Shown here piece by piece: positions 19,038 to 27,344 of a DNA stretch of 64,000 nucleotides. The notes below the pieces were generated by a model. That model did not search any database and was not told where the DNA came from. It was given only the letters and a program-made list of their open reading frames with translations. The position numbers and the translations under genes were made by a program. This DNA comes from Prevotella sp. (GTDB lineage Bacteria > Bacteroidota > Bacteroidia > Bacteroidales > Bacteroidaceae). The first letter of the stretch is position 1. The number at the start of each line of letters is the position of its first letter. The stretch lies in the NCBI GenBank assembly GCA_022781445.1, contig JALETQ010000011.1:1-64000 (forward strand). The letters are read 5' to 3'.

Positions 19038-21008
19038 TTATTTCTCGGCATTTCTTTTGAGAATGCTGTACGCTTGGTGCAGCCCCAACTCACCGGCTCT
19101 GCTCATATCCTTCATCCCGATGTCACGTTTCTCGATGAAAGTGTAGACTAATCCCCGATTGTAGTAGGCTTCGGCCATATTGGGCTGTAGGGCAATGGCT
19201 TTGTCATAATCGGCAATGGCTGCCTGATAATCTTTGTTGCGGGCATGAATGTTGGCCCGATTGTAATATAGGAACGGATTGTCAGGCTCAAGTTTGATGG
19301 CACGATTCACATCTTTCAAAGCCTTCGCCAGTCGGATTTGCGATTCCATCCCTTGCGAAAGACGGAAATCGGACGAAAGGTGCAGACACACGCTCCGCTG
19401 CCAAAGGGCAACGACCGATGCGGTATCTATCTCCAGATAGGTATCAAGATCGGCTACGGCATCGTCGTAATTCTGTACGATGGCGTAGGCTACGGCACGC
19501 ATAAGGGTAATATCCTTGATGCGTCCCATCTCCTTTTCGTTCTCAAGTTTCACACTCAGACTGTCACACAGGCGAAGATAACGATCGGAAGTCCGGTCGT
19601 CGAGAGCTGTGGGATTGCAGTTGATATAGTATCGAAGGTTCAAAGGCAGTTTGCTGCCGGCCCGGTCTACATGGGCATCAAACCACTGCGAGGCTTGCAA
19701 CACATTACCATATGGTATATAAGAAAGGATGAAATCGGGCATCAATACCGTCTCGACCTTCCTGTTTTGCACCCGACCGCGATAAATACTGGCGTATTCG
19801 CGTTCCACCGTTTCCTCTTCGTCGGCAACGACAATCTGGTTATACTTGCTCATATCGACTTCGCTTTTCTTGCGGGTCTGTTGGCGTTTCTCCTTGGTCC
19901 ATCGCGGTTGGATACCGAGATGTTTGTCCATTTGCGCCTTGAAAATACGGAATTCGTCTTTCTCGGCCTGCGCTTTCATGCCCAGTTGCCGATAGCACCG
20001 GGCGCGTTGCTGCAAGCCGTACCAAAAGTTGGGATATTGATTGATGACGGTCGTGTAATCTTTGATGGCCGAGCGATAATTTCCCGTTCGGTGATAGAGC
20101 GTTGCCCGGTTATAGACAGCCATGAGATTATTCGGCTCCATTTTCAAAACATAGTTGAAATCCTCAATGGCGCGGTTATCATCTCCCACCCTCACCCTGA
20201 GCAAGCCACGGTTGTAGTGGGCAAGAAAGTTATTGGGGTCGAAATCAATAGCCATGTCGTAGTCGCTCATGGCCCCTCTCAGGTTGTTTGTATTGAGACG
20301 CGCTAAAGCCCGGTTGATGTAGTTGGCAACGATTTGCGGCTTCAGATGAATGGCTCTTGACAATTCTTTTTCGGCATCTTTCCATTCGTCTCTGCTCATA
20401 CTCAGCCCGGCTTTGGTCATCCACGCCTCAGCGTCATAGGGATCGGCCTGAAGCGACTTATCAAGCCATTCGGCAGCTTTGACGGTATCGGCCTGGCGCA
20501 AATGTATCTCAGCCATTACGCTGTATGCCCTCGAGAAGTCCTTCCATTTGGCAATGATGGTATCGGTTTCTGTCTTGGCTCTATCATAATCTTTGATCTC
20601 CATCCGGCACAACACCCTGTTGAACCAATAGTCTTTGTGGTCAGGTCTGAAAGCGATGGCTTTACCGTAATCTTCAATGGCTTCCTGATACTTCTGAAGA
20701 CGAATCTTACACAGCCCTCGCAACTCATACAATCCTTCGATATACGGATTCAGTTCGATGGCTCGGTCACAATCGCCTTCTGCGCCATAGAAGTCCTCCA
20801 GATAGAATTTTGCAACGCCTCTGTAATACCAAGGCTCATAAAGATAGGGCTTGTAATTCAACACTTTGTTGAAATACTGTATCGAGAGTACATAGTCTTC
20901 ATAGTAAAGAGCACTTCGGCCGTTGATGATTAACCGCTCAATATTGTATTGGGCAGTAACGATCGAAGGGATGAACAGACAAAGGAAGACTATTATTTTC
21001 CGATACAT
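19038..21008 (-). CDS. Exported TPR-repeat protein
   Basis: This 656-residue protein has a signal peptide (MYRKIIVFLCLFIPSIVTA). It is built almost wholly of tetratricopeptide repeats, such as NPYIEGLYELRGLCKIRL, PNNFLAHYNRGLLRVRVG and PDNPFLYYNRANIHARNK. A non-repeat linker (about residues 355-480) is rich in basic residues. It probably works as a periplasmic scaffold. It lies 33 nt upstream of the SGNH gene and follows def, in a ruvX-def-TPR order. The precise partner is unknown. Confidence 0.9.
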   Translation of the reverse strand: MYRKIIVFLCLFIPSIVTAQYNIERLIINGRSALYYEDYVLSIQYFNKVLNYKPYLYEPWYYRGVAKFYLEDFYGAEGDCDRAIELNPYIEGLYELRGLCKIRLQKYQEAIEDYGKAIAFRPDHKDYWFNRVLCRMEIKDYDRAKTETDTIIAKWKDFSRAYSVMAEIHLRQADTVKAAEWLDKSLQADPYDAEAWMTKAGLSMSRDEWKDAEKELSRAIHLKPQIVANYINRALARLNTNNLRGAMSDYDMAIDFDPNNFLAHYNRGLLRVRVGDDNRAIEDFNYVLKMEPNNLMAVYNRATLYHRTGNYRSAIKDYTTVINQYPNFWYGLQQRARCYRQLGMKAQAEKDEFRIFKAQMDKHLGIQPRWTKEKRQQTRKKSEVDMSKYNQIVVADEEETVEREYASIYRGRVQNRKVETVLMPDFILSYIPYGNVLQASQWFDAHVDRAGSKLPLNLRYYINCNPTALDDRTSDRYLRLCDSLSVKLENEKEMGRIKDITLMRAVAYAIVQNYDDAVADLDTYLEIDTASVVALWQRSVCLHLSSDFRLSQGMESQIRLAKALKDVNRAIKLEPDNPFLYYNRANIHARNKDYQAAIADYDKAIALQPNMAEAYYNRGLVYTFIEKRDIGMKDMSRAGELGLHQAYSILKRNAEK

Positions 21009-21184
21009 AACGGCATCATATCATGATACGTAGCATGAATGCTTTCATGATGTGGCAGGAAAGAAGGGAAAGAAAGCATTGTCTTTTTCCCAATCATCAC
21101 TGCCAAAGAAAAGCGTTCATCACAGAGAATGACGGTTTGTGGAAAAGACCACCGGCAACACTGTGCCCAACCAAGGAAGACAAA

Positions 21185-21745
21185 CTATTTCACGACCGGC
21201 TTTGTGCGATAGTTACAACGGTATCTGCCCTGAGTAAAGCCTTTGAGTTTGCTTTTGACCAACTGTTTGCGAAGGGGCGAAATCCTGTCAGTGAAGACTT
21301 TACCATCCAAGTGATCGAACTCGTGCTGCATGACGCGAGCCAGATAACCATCCACCCATTCATCGTGTGCATTAAACTCTTCATCGGCGTATTGCACCCG
21401 TATACGGGTGGGACGTGTCACTTTTTCGTGCAATCCGGGAAGCGAAAGGCATCCCTCCTCCATCGTATCGGTTTCTGTATCGTCGAATTCGATGATGTGC
21501 GGGTTGATGTATGCTTTCTTGAAGTTTTCATATTCGGGAAAATCCTCTTTCAATACATCAAGGTCAATGACGACCACCCGGATGGCTTTACCCACTTGCG
21601 GCGCGGCGAGACCTATGCCTTCCGAGTGGTAAAGTGTTTCAAACATATCTTCAATGAATTTCCCCAATTCGGGATAATCAGCCGGAATGTCCTGAGCCAC
21701 TTTCCTCAAAACGGGCTGACCATATACATATATAGGCAGTATCAC
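21185..21745 (-). CDS. def: Peptide deformylase (GTG start)
   Basis: This 186-residue metalloenzyme removes the N-formyl group from nascent proteins. All three motifs are present: GIGLAAPQVG (residues 43-52), EGCLSLPG (metal ligand Cys99) and QHEFDHLDG (His141, Glu142, His145). The reading frame opens with GTG at 21743-21745. Upstream in that frame a TAA stop is reached within about 25 nt without any ATG, so GTG is the likely start. It lies between ruvX and the TPR gene on the same strand. Confidence 0.96.
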   Translation of the reverse strand: MILPIYVYGQPVLRKVAQDIPADYPELGKFIEDMFETLYHSEGIGLAAPQVGKAIRVVVIDLDVLKEDFPEYENFKKAYINPHIIEFDDTETDTMEEGCLSLPGLHEKVTRPTRIRVQYADEEFNAHDEWVDGYLARVMQHEFDHLDGKVFTDRISPLRKQLVKSKLKGFTQGRYRCNYRTKPVVK

Positions 21746-22046
21746 TTCTTTATCGTATTTATATTATTTATGGTATTACACCGACAGGAACCGGTCTATG
21801 ATGCCATGAACGGAAAAGCCATGACTGAAAATCTTTTGATTCAAAGGATGCTTCAAACGGATGATGTACTTCCGGCTTGTTTCTGTCATCTTGGTTTTAG
21901 CCCATCAACATGCACAAAGACTCATATGAGCCTCGATGAATCGGTTGTTCAATCATCGGTCGGGAAAGCCTCATCTTCCTTGTCCGTAGGTATATGCGAC
22001 ACTCAACCTTGAGTTGTCACCTACACTGACGGCAAGGGCGGCTTAG
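21746..22046. other. Gap between ruvX and def
   Basis: This gap of about 300 bp has no convincing gene. The sequence GATGAATCGGTTGTTCAATCATCGG near 21935 is a weak inverted repeat. If ruvX and def share a transcript, this is an unusually long spacer. Confidence 0.4.
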
Positions 22047-22475
22047 TCATCTGTTCCTTTTGTTCCTCATCGCCTCCATGTAGCTCTGCAACAATATGGT
22101 GGCACTGATTTCATCCACCAAAGCCTTGTTTTGCCGTTCCTTCTTCTTCAATCCTCCGGTCAGCATTGCCTGATGAGCCAAGACCGAAGTGAACCGTTCG
22201 TCGTATGTCTCGATAGGAATGTCCGGAAATGCTGCTCTCAATTTCTTCAGCACTTCCTGTACTCTGGCATAGTTCTCGCTCGGTGAGCCATCAATCTGTC
22301 GAGGCTCTCCCATGATGATCCGTTCCACCTTTTCTTGTTGCATGTATGTTTTCAAGAACTCCGGCAAAGACTTGCTCGCAACAGTGGCCAGTCCGCCTGC
22401 AATCAGCTGAAGCGGATCGGTAACAGCCAATCCCGTGCGCTTCTTACCATAATCGATGGAGAGGATTCGAGCCAT
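22047..22475 (-). CDS. ruvX: Putative Holliday junction resolvase (YqgF/RuvX)
   Basis: This 142-residue RNase H-fold protein begins with the family signature ARILSIDYGKKRTGLAVTDP, holding the first catalytic Asp. IIMGEPRQIDGSPSENYARV follows, then YDERFTSVLAHQAML (second acidic residue). The C-terminal KALVDEISATILLQSYM contributes the last conserved Asp. The length is typical. Proposed roles are junction resolution or 16S rRNA 5' processing. It sits upstream of def. Confidence 0.93.
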   Translation of the reverse strand: MARILSIDYGKKRTGLAVTDPLQLIAGGLATVASKSLPEFLKTYMQQEKVERIIMGEPRQIDGSPSENYARVQEVLKKLRAAFPDIPIETYDERFTSVLAHQAMLTGGLKKKERQNKALVDEISATILLQSYMEAMRNKRNR

Positions 22476-22545
22476 ATATAGTTGTAAATGTCATGCGAAG
22501 CAACCGATGGTTACCACGCATGACATTCGAGGATGATGAACAAAC

Positions 22546-23034
22546 TTATCTTTGGTTATACAACAACCATGCATCGGGATAAACCGTGCGGAATTGTGTT
22601 CTGCTTTGAACGGCATCATACTTGCTGTCAAATGTCGATGCAATGACGCGATACATATTGCGTTCGGCATTGTATGCTATCTGTGCTGCATGACCCTCAG
22701 AAGCCAGTTTGCTCTGTAATCCTTCAGCATTTGCCTTGAGAGAGAACGAGCCTACGACAACGCTGAAGTCTTTCAGTCCGGCACCACTGACAACCGTGAG
22801 CTTCTCTTCACGGACAGAAACGTTATCGACATTATCGACAACCTTGCTGTCATTAACCGGTGTACTCACGATGGGAGCTACCACGGGAGCATCACCCCAA
22901 GTGTTGTCTTCACCTGTTTGAGGATTGTTTTGAGCTTTCTCGTAAGCCTTCTTATAAGCACTCTCTTTGGGCTTACAGCCTGTAAAAGCAAGCGCAAGAC
23001 AAAGTCCTGCACATAATAACATGGTCTTCTTCAT
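22546..23034 (-). CDS. SPOR-domain lipoprotein
   Basis: This 162-residue protein has a lipoprotein signal peptide ending in AFTGC (lipidated Cys20). A low-complexity Pro/Val/Asp linker follows. The C-terminal SPOR domain (about residues 88-160, DFSVVVGSFSLKANAEGLQS to YPDAWLLYNQR) in this family binds denuded glycan strands at the division septum. The lipid anchor would place it on the outer or inner membrane facing the wall. It is transcribed alone from its own promoter region. Confidence 0.9.
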   Translation of the reverse strand: MKKTMLLCAGLCLALAFTGCKPKESAYKKAYEKAQNNPQTGEDNTWGDAPVVAPIVSTPVNDSKVVDNVDNVSVREEKLTVVSGAGLKDFSVVVGSFSLKANAEGLQSKLASEGHAAQIAYNAERNMYRVIASTFDSKYDAVQSRTQFRTVYPDAWLLYNQR

Positions 23035-23085
23035 AATTGTAGTGTTTTGTTTATCAATTGAACTTCATTTTCAAATGTTCATAAT

Positions 23086-23093
23086 GCGAAAGT
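23086..23093 (-). promoter_or_regulatory. -7 element upstream of SPOR lipoprotein gene
   Basis: On the minus strand, TACTTTCG is a near match to TAnnTTTG. TTG stands about 18 nt further upstream, near the expected -33 position. The spacing to the start codon is about 50 nt. Confidence 0.4.
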
Positions 23094-23185
23094 ACATAAA
23101 AACAAATGAACTCAAGAATATTTGCCACACAATTTTTGTTAATTGACCTTTCCGGCCGAATAAATGAAAAAAAAGAGCCCGTTTG

Positions 23186-23217
23186 CTTGCCATTTTGACA
23201 AAGAAACTGTATATTTG
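23186..23217 (+). promoter_or_regulatory. Promoter of the YtxH operon
   Basis: CTTG (23186-23189) is followed after 20 nt by TATATTTG (23210-23217), a full match to the -7 TAnnTTTG and three of four at -33. It lies 54 nt upstream of the YtxH start. Confidence 0.65.
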
Positions 23218-23271
23218 CTACTGAAACATCAACTACTTCAACGTAGCAGTATTCATTTAATCAATTAAATC

Positions 23272-23484
23272 ATGAAAGCATTAGGTTATATTGGAGCATT
23301 TTTCGGCGGTGCAATTGCCGGAGCAGCTCTCGGATTACTCTTGGCTCCCGAACGAGGCGCAGATACCCGCACAAAGATTGCAGACACGGTAAACGACTTC
23401 TGCAAGAAACACAATCTCAATTTGAATCGCAAGGAGATGGAAGATCTCGTTGACGACATCAAAGAAGCCACAGAAGAAATGTAA
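23272..23484 (+). CDS. YtxH-domain protein
   Basis: This 70-residue protein has one N-terminal glycine/alanine-rich membrane helix (GYIGAFFGGAIAGAALGLLLAPERG). The hallmark LLAPERGADTRTKI follows, then an amphipathic, charged C-terminal helix. YtxH-type proteins are small envelope/stress proteins of unclear mechanism. It is the first gene of a three-gene unit with a holin-like protein and a small basic protein. Confidence 0.9.
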   Translation: MKALGYIGAFFGGAIAGAALGLLLAPERGADTRTKIADTVNDFCKKHNLNLNRKEMEDLVDDIKEATEEM

Positions 23485-23510
23485 ACTACAACTCTTTTTA
23501 GGACATCATC

Positions 23511-23861
23511 ATGTTTTCTAATGAAAGAAATGTAGAAACCATTACGCAACTCATTGAGGCGTTAAAACGTTACATCGGGCTTCAATCCGACTTCTTGAAG
23601 CTCGATGTAATCGGTAAAGTTGTGAAGATTCTTACAGCATTGGTAGTCATGGCTGTTGTATTGCTGCTTTTGCTCATCATGCTGATTTACCTCTCTTTCA
23701 CACTTGTTTATGCCATGTCATCATGGGTTGGACTGACCGGCTCGTTTGCCATCGTGACCGGTTTGTATCTCCTTGTGCTCATCATCTTCATATCCAACCG
23801 CAAACGTTTGATTGAAAAACCTTTGGTGAAGTTCTTTACAAACATCTTGCTCAACAACTGA
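23511..23861 (+). CDS. Phage_holin_3_6-type membrane protein
   Basis: This 116-residue protein has an N-terminal amphipathic helix (NVETITQLIEALKRYIGLQ) and two long membrane helices (about 45-70 and 78-100). It ends with a basic cytoplasmic tail (SNRKRLIEKPL). It matches the superfamily-3 holin-like proteins (formerly Act holins) that accompany YtxH genes in many bacteria. No phage genes are near, so this is a housekeeping envelope protein, not a lysis holin. TTTTTAGGA before the ATG is a plausible ribosome-binding site. Confidence 0.85.
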   Translation: MFSNERNVETITQLIEALKRYIGLQSDFLKLDVIGKVVKILTALVVMAVVLLLLLIMLIYLSFTLVYAMSSWVGLTGSFAIVTGLYLLVLIIFISNRKRLIEKPLVKFFTNILLNN

Positions 23862-23864
23862 TTT

Positions 23865-24155
23865 ATGAACCAAAGAATACCCCAACACTTCCAATCGCTT
23901 GATGATCTTCAACTGAAAAAAGAAGAAATCAGAGCACAGATCAGGGAAAACAATGTTCAGATACAAACCATGTGGCAAGAACTGTTTCCCAAACAGACAC
24001 AGACCACTCCCACTTCCAAGTGGTCGAATGCCATGACAAAAGGCTTCGGAGTGGTAGACGGAGCTATTCTGGGCTGGAAAATATATCGCAAATTCTGGGG
24101 TAAAAAGCCCCAAAAGAAGAAGAAAAAAGGATTCCTTTCGTCCATCTTCGGATAA
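23865..24155 (+). CDS. Small basic protein, third gene of YtxH unit
   Basis: This 96-residue protein is of unknown function and starts 3 nt after the holin-like gene. The N-terminal half is a charged helix (DDLQLKKEEIRAQIRENNVQ), probably coiled coil. The middle has a short hydrophobic/glycine segment (GFGVVDGAILGWKIYRKFWG). The C-terminus is very lysine-rich (KKPQKKKKKGFLSSIFG). Position implies a role with YtxH and the holin-like protein at the membrane. Confidence 0.75.
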   Translation: MNQRIPQHFQSLDDLQLKKEEIRAQIRENNVQIQTMWQELFPKQTQTTPTSKWSNAMTKGFGVVDGAILGWKIYRKFWGKKPQKKKKKGFLSSIFG

Positions 24156-25167
24156 TAAACTTCTTCTTATACGCATTTTTCCTCTTGTAGAATATTCCCC
24201 CTATTCCCCCGATCAGTCAAAGAGAGCCTTCAATTGTTGGACTGTCACACCTCTTTATTAATTGTAGATCTGGTAGGTTTTGTTTGCCGTGACGGAAATT
24301 ACACACATGAAGAACTTTTTGACTACGGCATGAGATCTTGAGCATGATTCTGATGAATAATATGGGTATAAGCATTTTGAGCCTTATATTATCCGTTTGT
24401 TTCACACATATTGTGATACAAAAACTGCAGTCATCCATTCTTATTCCAACGATCTTTCAAACTTTATCAGAAATCTATGTTTGAAAAAGAGATTACAAAC
24501 ATAGAACAACTCATTCTAAACGACAAACCGTCAACAGAAATAATCTTAAGCCCAAATTGGTCATGAGAGTCCAAGTTGGGATTAACTAACGAATCCGAAC
24601 AAACATGATCGGCCCATAATCACGGCAAGACAGGTTAGTTTCCAACATTTTGTAATGTACCGCCCACGCAAATTCTCCAAGGTCGACAAGTATAAATTAT
24701 CAAGGTAAACTAAAAGCCATGCACACATAGAAGTATCGGCTGTCTCAGTAAGGAGATGATAACACCAATAAGACCCTCCATCGGATATGAATCAAAAGGG
24801 CAGGAATCAGGATGTAAAAGAGAAACTTTCACCGACCGAAAGGGCAGGTATGAGAAGGCAAAAGGGCAGGGCAAAACGCTCTCATAACCGATTTGAATTA
24901 AAAGGTCGAATGCAGGAAGTACCGCCTACAAAGCAATTCAACGGAATCTGTTTGGTGTCTTCAGAAATGAGTAGAAAATGGAGTGCGCCTTGCAATAACA
25001 GCAATACAACATAATCATTTTGCTACTCTGACACAACATTTGGAATGATACAGAGACCTGTTTCACACCCAATCACACACCATTGTCTCTCAGAACAACC
25101 ATATTGGGAGCAATCCGGTTTGTGAAAACGATAAATCAAAGATATGTCAAAGCTTGATCCGACCAAA
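24156..25167. other. Gene-poor gap with repeat fragments
   Basis: About 1 kb without a supportable gene. The first 400 bp is AT-rich and shows only short frames. From 24551 onward it contains family A and family B repeat material (listed separately). The open frame at 24787-25014 lies inside that repeat and is therefore not called. Confidence 0.6.
24551..24915. repeat. Composite family A/B repeat
   Basis: CCCAAATTGGTCATGAGAG at 24551-24569 is a family A left end. Three AAAGGGCAGG blocks of family B (24795, 24839 and 24861 approximately) follow. An inverted family A end (GCTCTCATAACCGATTTGA) closes it near 24880. The B blocks are therefore bracketed by A ends in opposite orientation. Confidence 0.5.
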
Positions 25168-25632
25168 TCATTTATTCTTGGGCACAAACGATTCGTAGGT
25201 CTGGTCATCAAAGAACACTCGTATCTCGGTTATCTTTCTGACCACACGCTCAGGCACAACATAGCGTTCCGAATGGGACACTTTCGTAGAATCGACTTTT
25301 GGCTTGACTGCCGTCGGGGTAGAATAGGTCGCAGGCCGGGTATGCAGATCTGTATCGAAATCAAATTGAAGTTCGGTAGCCGAGGTAGAGCCACTGCTCT
25401 CTTGATGAGCATCACTTCCTTCATCGGCAAACATAGAGCCCTTGCCAAACATCAACCAGTCGAGGTTCACACTCGGAATCTTTTTGATGATGGCTTCCAC
25501 TAAATTGAGAGTCGGCTTGGTTCTGCCCGTGAAAATACTACTCAATGTTGCCGGAGAGATTTCTACAAACTGGGCGAATGTTTGCTGGGTCATGCGCTGC
25601 GCTTCCATCAATTGACGTATTCTATCTTTCAT
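25168..25632 (-). CDS. XRE-family helix-turn-helix regulator
   Basis: This 154-residue protein has an N-terminal XRE helix-turn-helix (residues about 4-62: IRQLMEAQRMTQQTFAQFVE, ISPATLSSIFTGRTKPTLNL). It continues with VNLDWLMFGKGSMF, the pattern seen after HTH domains in Bacteroidales regulators. The rest is a Ser/Thr/Asp-rich linker and a short C-terminal segment (RYVVPERVVRKITEIRVFF) of unknown role. It stands alone in a gene-poor region and has a good promoter with two direct repeats upstream. Confidence 0.88.
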   Translation of the reverse strand: MKDRIRQLMEAQRMTQQTFAQFVEISPATLSSIFTGRTKPTLNLVEAIIKKIPSVNLDWLMFGKGSMFADEGSDAHQESSGSTSATELQFDFDTDLHTRPATYSTPTAVKPKVDSTKVSHSERYVVPERVVRKITEIRVFFDDQTYESFVPKNK

Positions 25633-25678
25633 GTTTAGTCGTATTTGGAGCCGATTTTTCGGATTTTCGTTGATTTTA

Positions 25679-25710
25679 CAAAGGTAAATGTAATATTTGA
25701 CATACGCAAC
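25679..25710 (-). promoter_or_regulatory. Promoter of XRE regulator gene
   Basis: On the minus strand, GTTG (25707-25710) is followed after 20 nt by TACCTTTG (25679-25686). The -7 is a full consensus match and the -33 has three of four. The distance to the start codon is about 46 nt. Confidence 0.7.
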
Positions 25711-25730
25711 AATCGTATAATCTTTTTTCT

Positions 25731-25810
25731 GTTTGACGATTTACGTTTACATATCAGAATTTCAACAAATATATAATACCTCGTCAGTTTGCACGATTTA
25801 CATTTACAAA
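25731..25810 (-). promoter_or_regulatory. Direct repeats upstream of XRE promoter
   Basis: GTTTGACGATTTACGTTTAC (25731-25750) and GTTTGCACGATTTACATTTA (25787-25806) are copies of one roughly 21-nt motif, 56 bp apart, in the same orientation. The nearer copy starts about 21 bp upstream of the -33 element. They could be operators for the XRE protein or another regulator. Confidence 0.45.
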
Positions 25811-26900
25811 CCCACACAACCGGTTACAGAAACGGCAAAATCCTTATCTATAACAGAAAATGATTAAAACATGGTTATCATATAGTTATATATCATCCAT
25901 ACAGCTGTTTTTAGGCAATTATACATCCATGTATTGGCAAAACAACATCAATAATGAAGAAAACACTTAACCGTTAAGCAATAAAACTCTGATTTTCAAC
26001 ATTATAATGTCATAATAACATTCCGTATCCATATGCGTTTGAAAATTGATTGTTGGATATTTTGGTTTAGAAATTCATATTTTTATATCGAAACAATTTG
26101 CAAGACACAAATAAACCGGTTTACAGTTGTGGATTATTTGTTTTGGGTTTAATAATTCGGTTTTGTTGAATTTGGAAGTCAAAACATCAATAAACCATAA
26201 TAATAAATCGTGGAGTGAAAATCAAAAGAAAAACGTTCGTTTTTAGCCGATGTTGAAACGATGTACGAAAAGGTCAAAAAGACGTGACATATAAGCACGA
26301 ATAATCGGGCTAACTCACTGAAAATCCCATCTGTTATGTCTAAAAATTGTATTTGATTTTTCTTTTGTTTTAGCGAAAAACGGATAACAAAACATCCTTT
26401 TTGCCCTAAGAAAAGGCTCTTTATCAACAAAGATAAAGTCCCTAAACGAGCATAAACAGGAGGTCAAATGGGTTATTTCACTCTCAATTTACAGATATAA
26501 AATCTCTTTGGATTACCTCGAAAACCAAACGTCATGCAAACGTTCCACCCTCTTTCGATTCGTAAATGAAATTTGGAAAATGAAATATCGCGACACAAGA
26601 CCATTGCTTGAACCTGAAGAAAAGTACATCATTTTTTGCGGAACGCAAGACTGTCATCGGAGAAATACAAAGCTTTCATCAGACAATAACAAGCCTCTAT
26701 CCGGCAGAAACAAAACCTTCATCCGGCAAAAGCAACAATATCGTCCCTAAAAAGCAAAACCGTCTTTTGAAGAGATCCATCATATCAAAAAGCAAACAAT
26801 CATCAATCGACACCTACCCCATTCCATTTCAAAGGACAAAGATTGAACTTCCACCCACCAACATCAATCCGTTCTTTTAACGGGATTTTCAAGATCGGAT
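25811..26900. other. AT-rich gene-poor block
   Basis: About 1.1 kb, much richer in A and T than the flanking genes, especially 25811-26480. Three short frames exist (minus 26179-26430, plus 26508-26750, plus 26608-26880). None has a recognisable domain or family composition. 26650-26745 contains a decayed repeat of about 23 nt based on CTTCATCCGGCAAAAACAA. No transposase or tRNA-like sequence was seen. It may be a regulatory island, a replication-related region or a relic of transferred DNA. Confidence 0.4.
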
Positions 26901-26910
26901 TGCCGACCCT

Positions 26911-26995
26911 CCATAAGCCCCTATCGGCTTGAAAGCATTTGGTCCTACATTATCATGCCGTCCATGGCATTTCCATCCGGTTTCGCATGACCGAT
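26911..26995 (+). repeat. Family A interspersed repeat
   Basis: GGTCCTACATTATCATGCCG, TCCATGGCATTTCCATCCGG and TTTCGC follow each other as in the better preserved copy at 59270-59335. The left end is decayed. Confidence 0.5.
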
Positions 26996-27344
26996 GTGGG
27001 AAGAAACAAAAACATTCTCTCTTGAAAGCCCTGCCGTCTCACCACACAAGCAAAATCGAGACTCCACCACTCCATTCCATTTTGTTGAACTATGGAAGAA
27101 GAACATGAACGCCATTGATCATTCCCCGGAAGAAATCAACGAGGAAACAAGCCGCAGAGGAGATAGTTCATCCCAAGGGATGCGCGTGACATTCATCCAT
27201 GAAAGGAAAAAACCCCCGATGCGCGGAGAAGATGAAACGACGAAGATGAGGGATTGGGGCTTCCATCACGAGGTAATCACCGGAGAAAGTTGCAGTTCCC
27301 CAACGCGAAACAAACGAATCGTTCGTTCAATAACCGGATGAATA
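26996..27344. other. Intergenic gap downstream of holA
   Basis: About 350 bp between the repeat and the holA stop codon. One open frame on the plus strand (26994-27341) is rich in charged residues without a domain, and runs antisense to the holA 3' region. I do not call it a gene. Confidence 0.35.

Noticed and set aside
23511..23861. Prophage remnant because of a holin-like protein
   Set aside because: The gene is in a YtxH unit with its own promoter, and no other phage genes are near. Holin-like proteins of this kind are common housekeeping genes.
24787..25014. Plus-strand open frame of 75 residues
   Set aside because: It lies inside the family A/B repeat and its lysine/arginine-rich product follows the repeat blocks.
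26179..26430. Minus-strand 83-residue frame in the AT-rich block
   Set aside because: Aromatic- and Phe/Ile-rich product without a domain, no promoter or ribosome site seen. AT-rich DNA often leaves such frames open.
26100..26440. Replication origin
   Set aside because: Only two near-match DnaA boxes and no dnaA or dnaN nearby. Gene orientation does not switch cleanly here. It is reported only as one option in a finding.
26994..27341. Plus-strand 115-residue frame before holA
   Set aside because: Highly charged product with no domain, starting in a repeat. It is not supported by a promoter.
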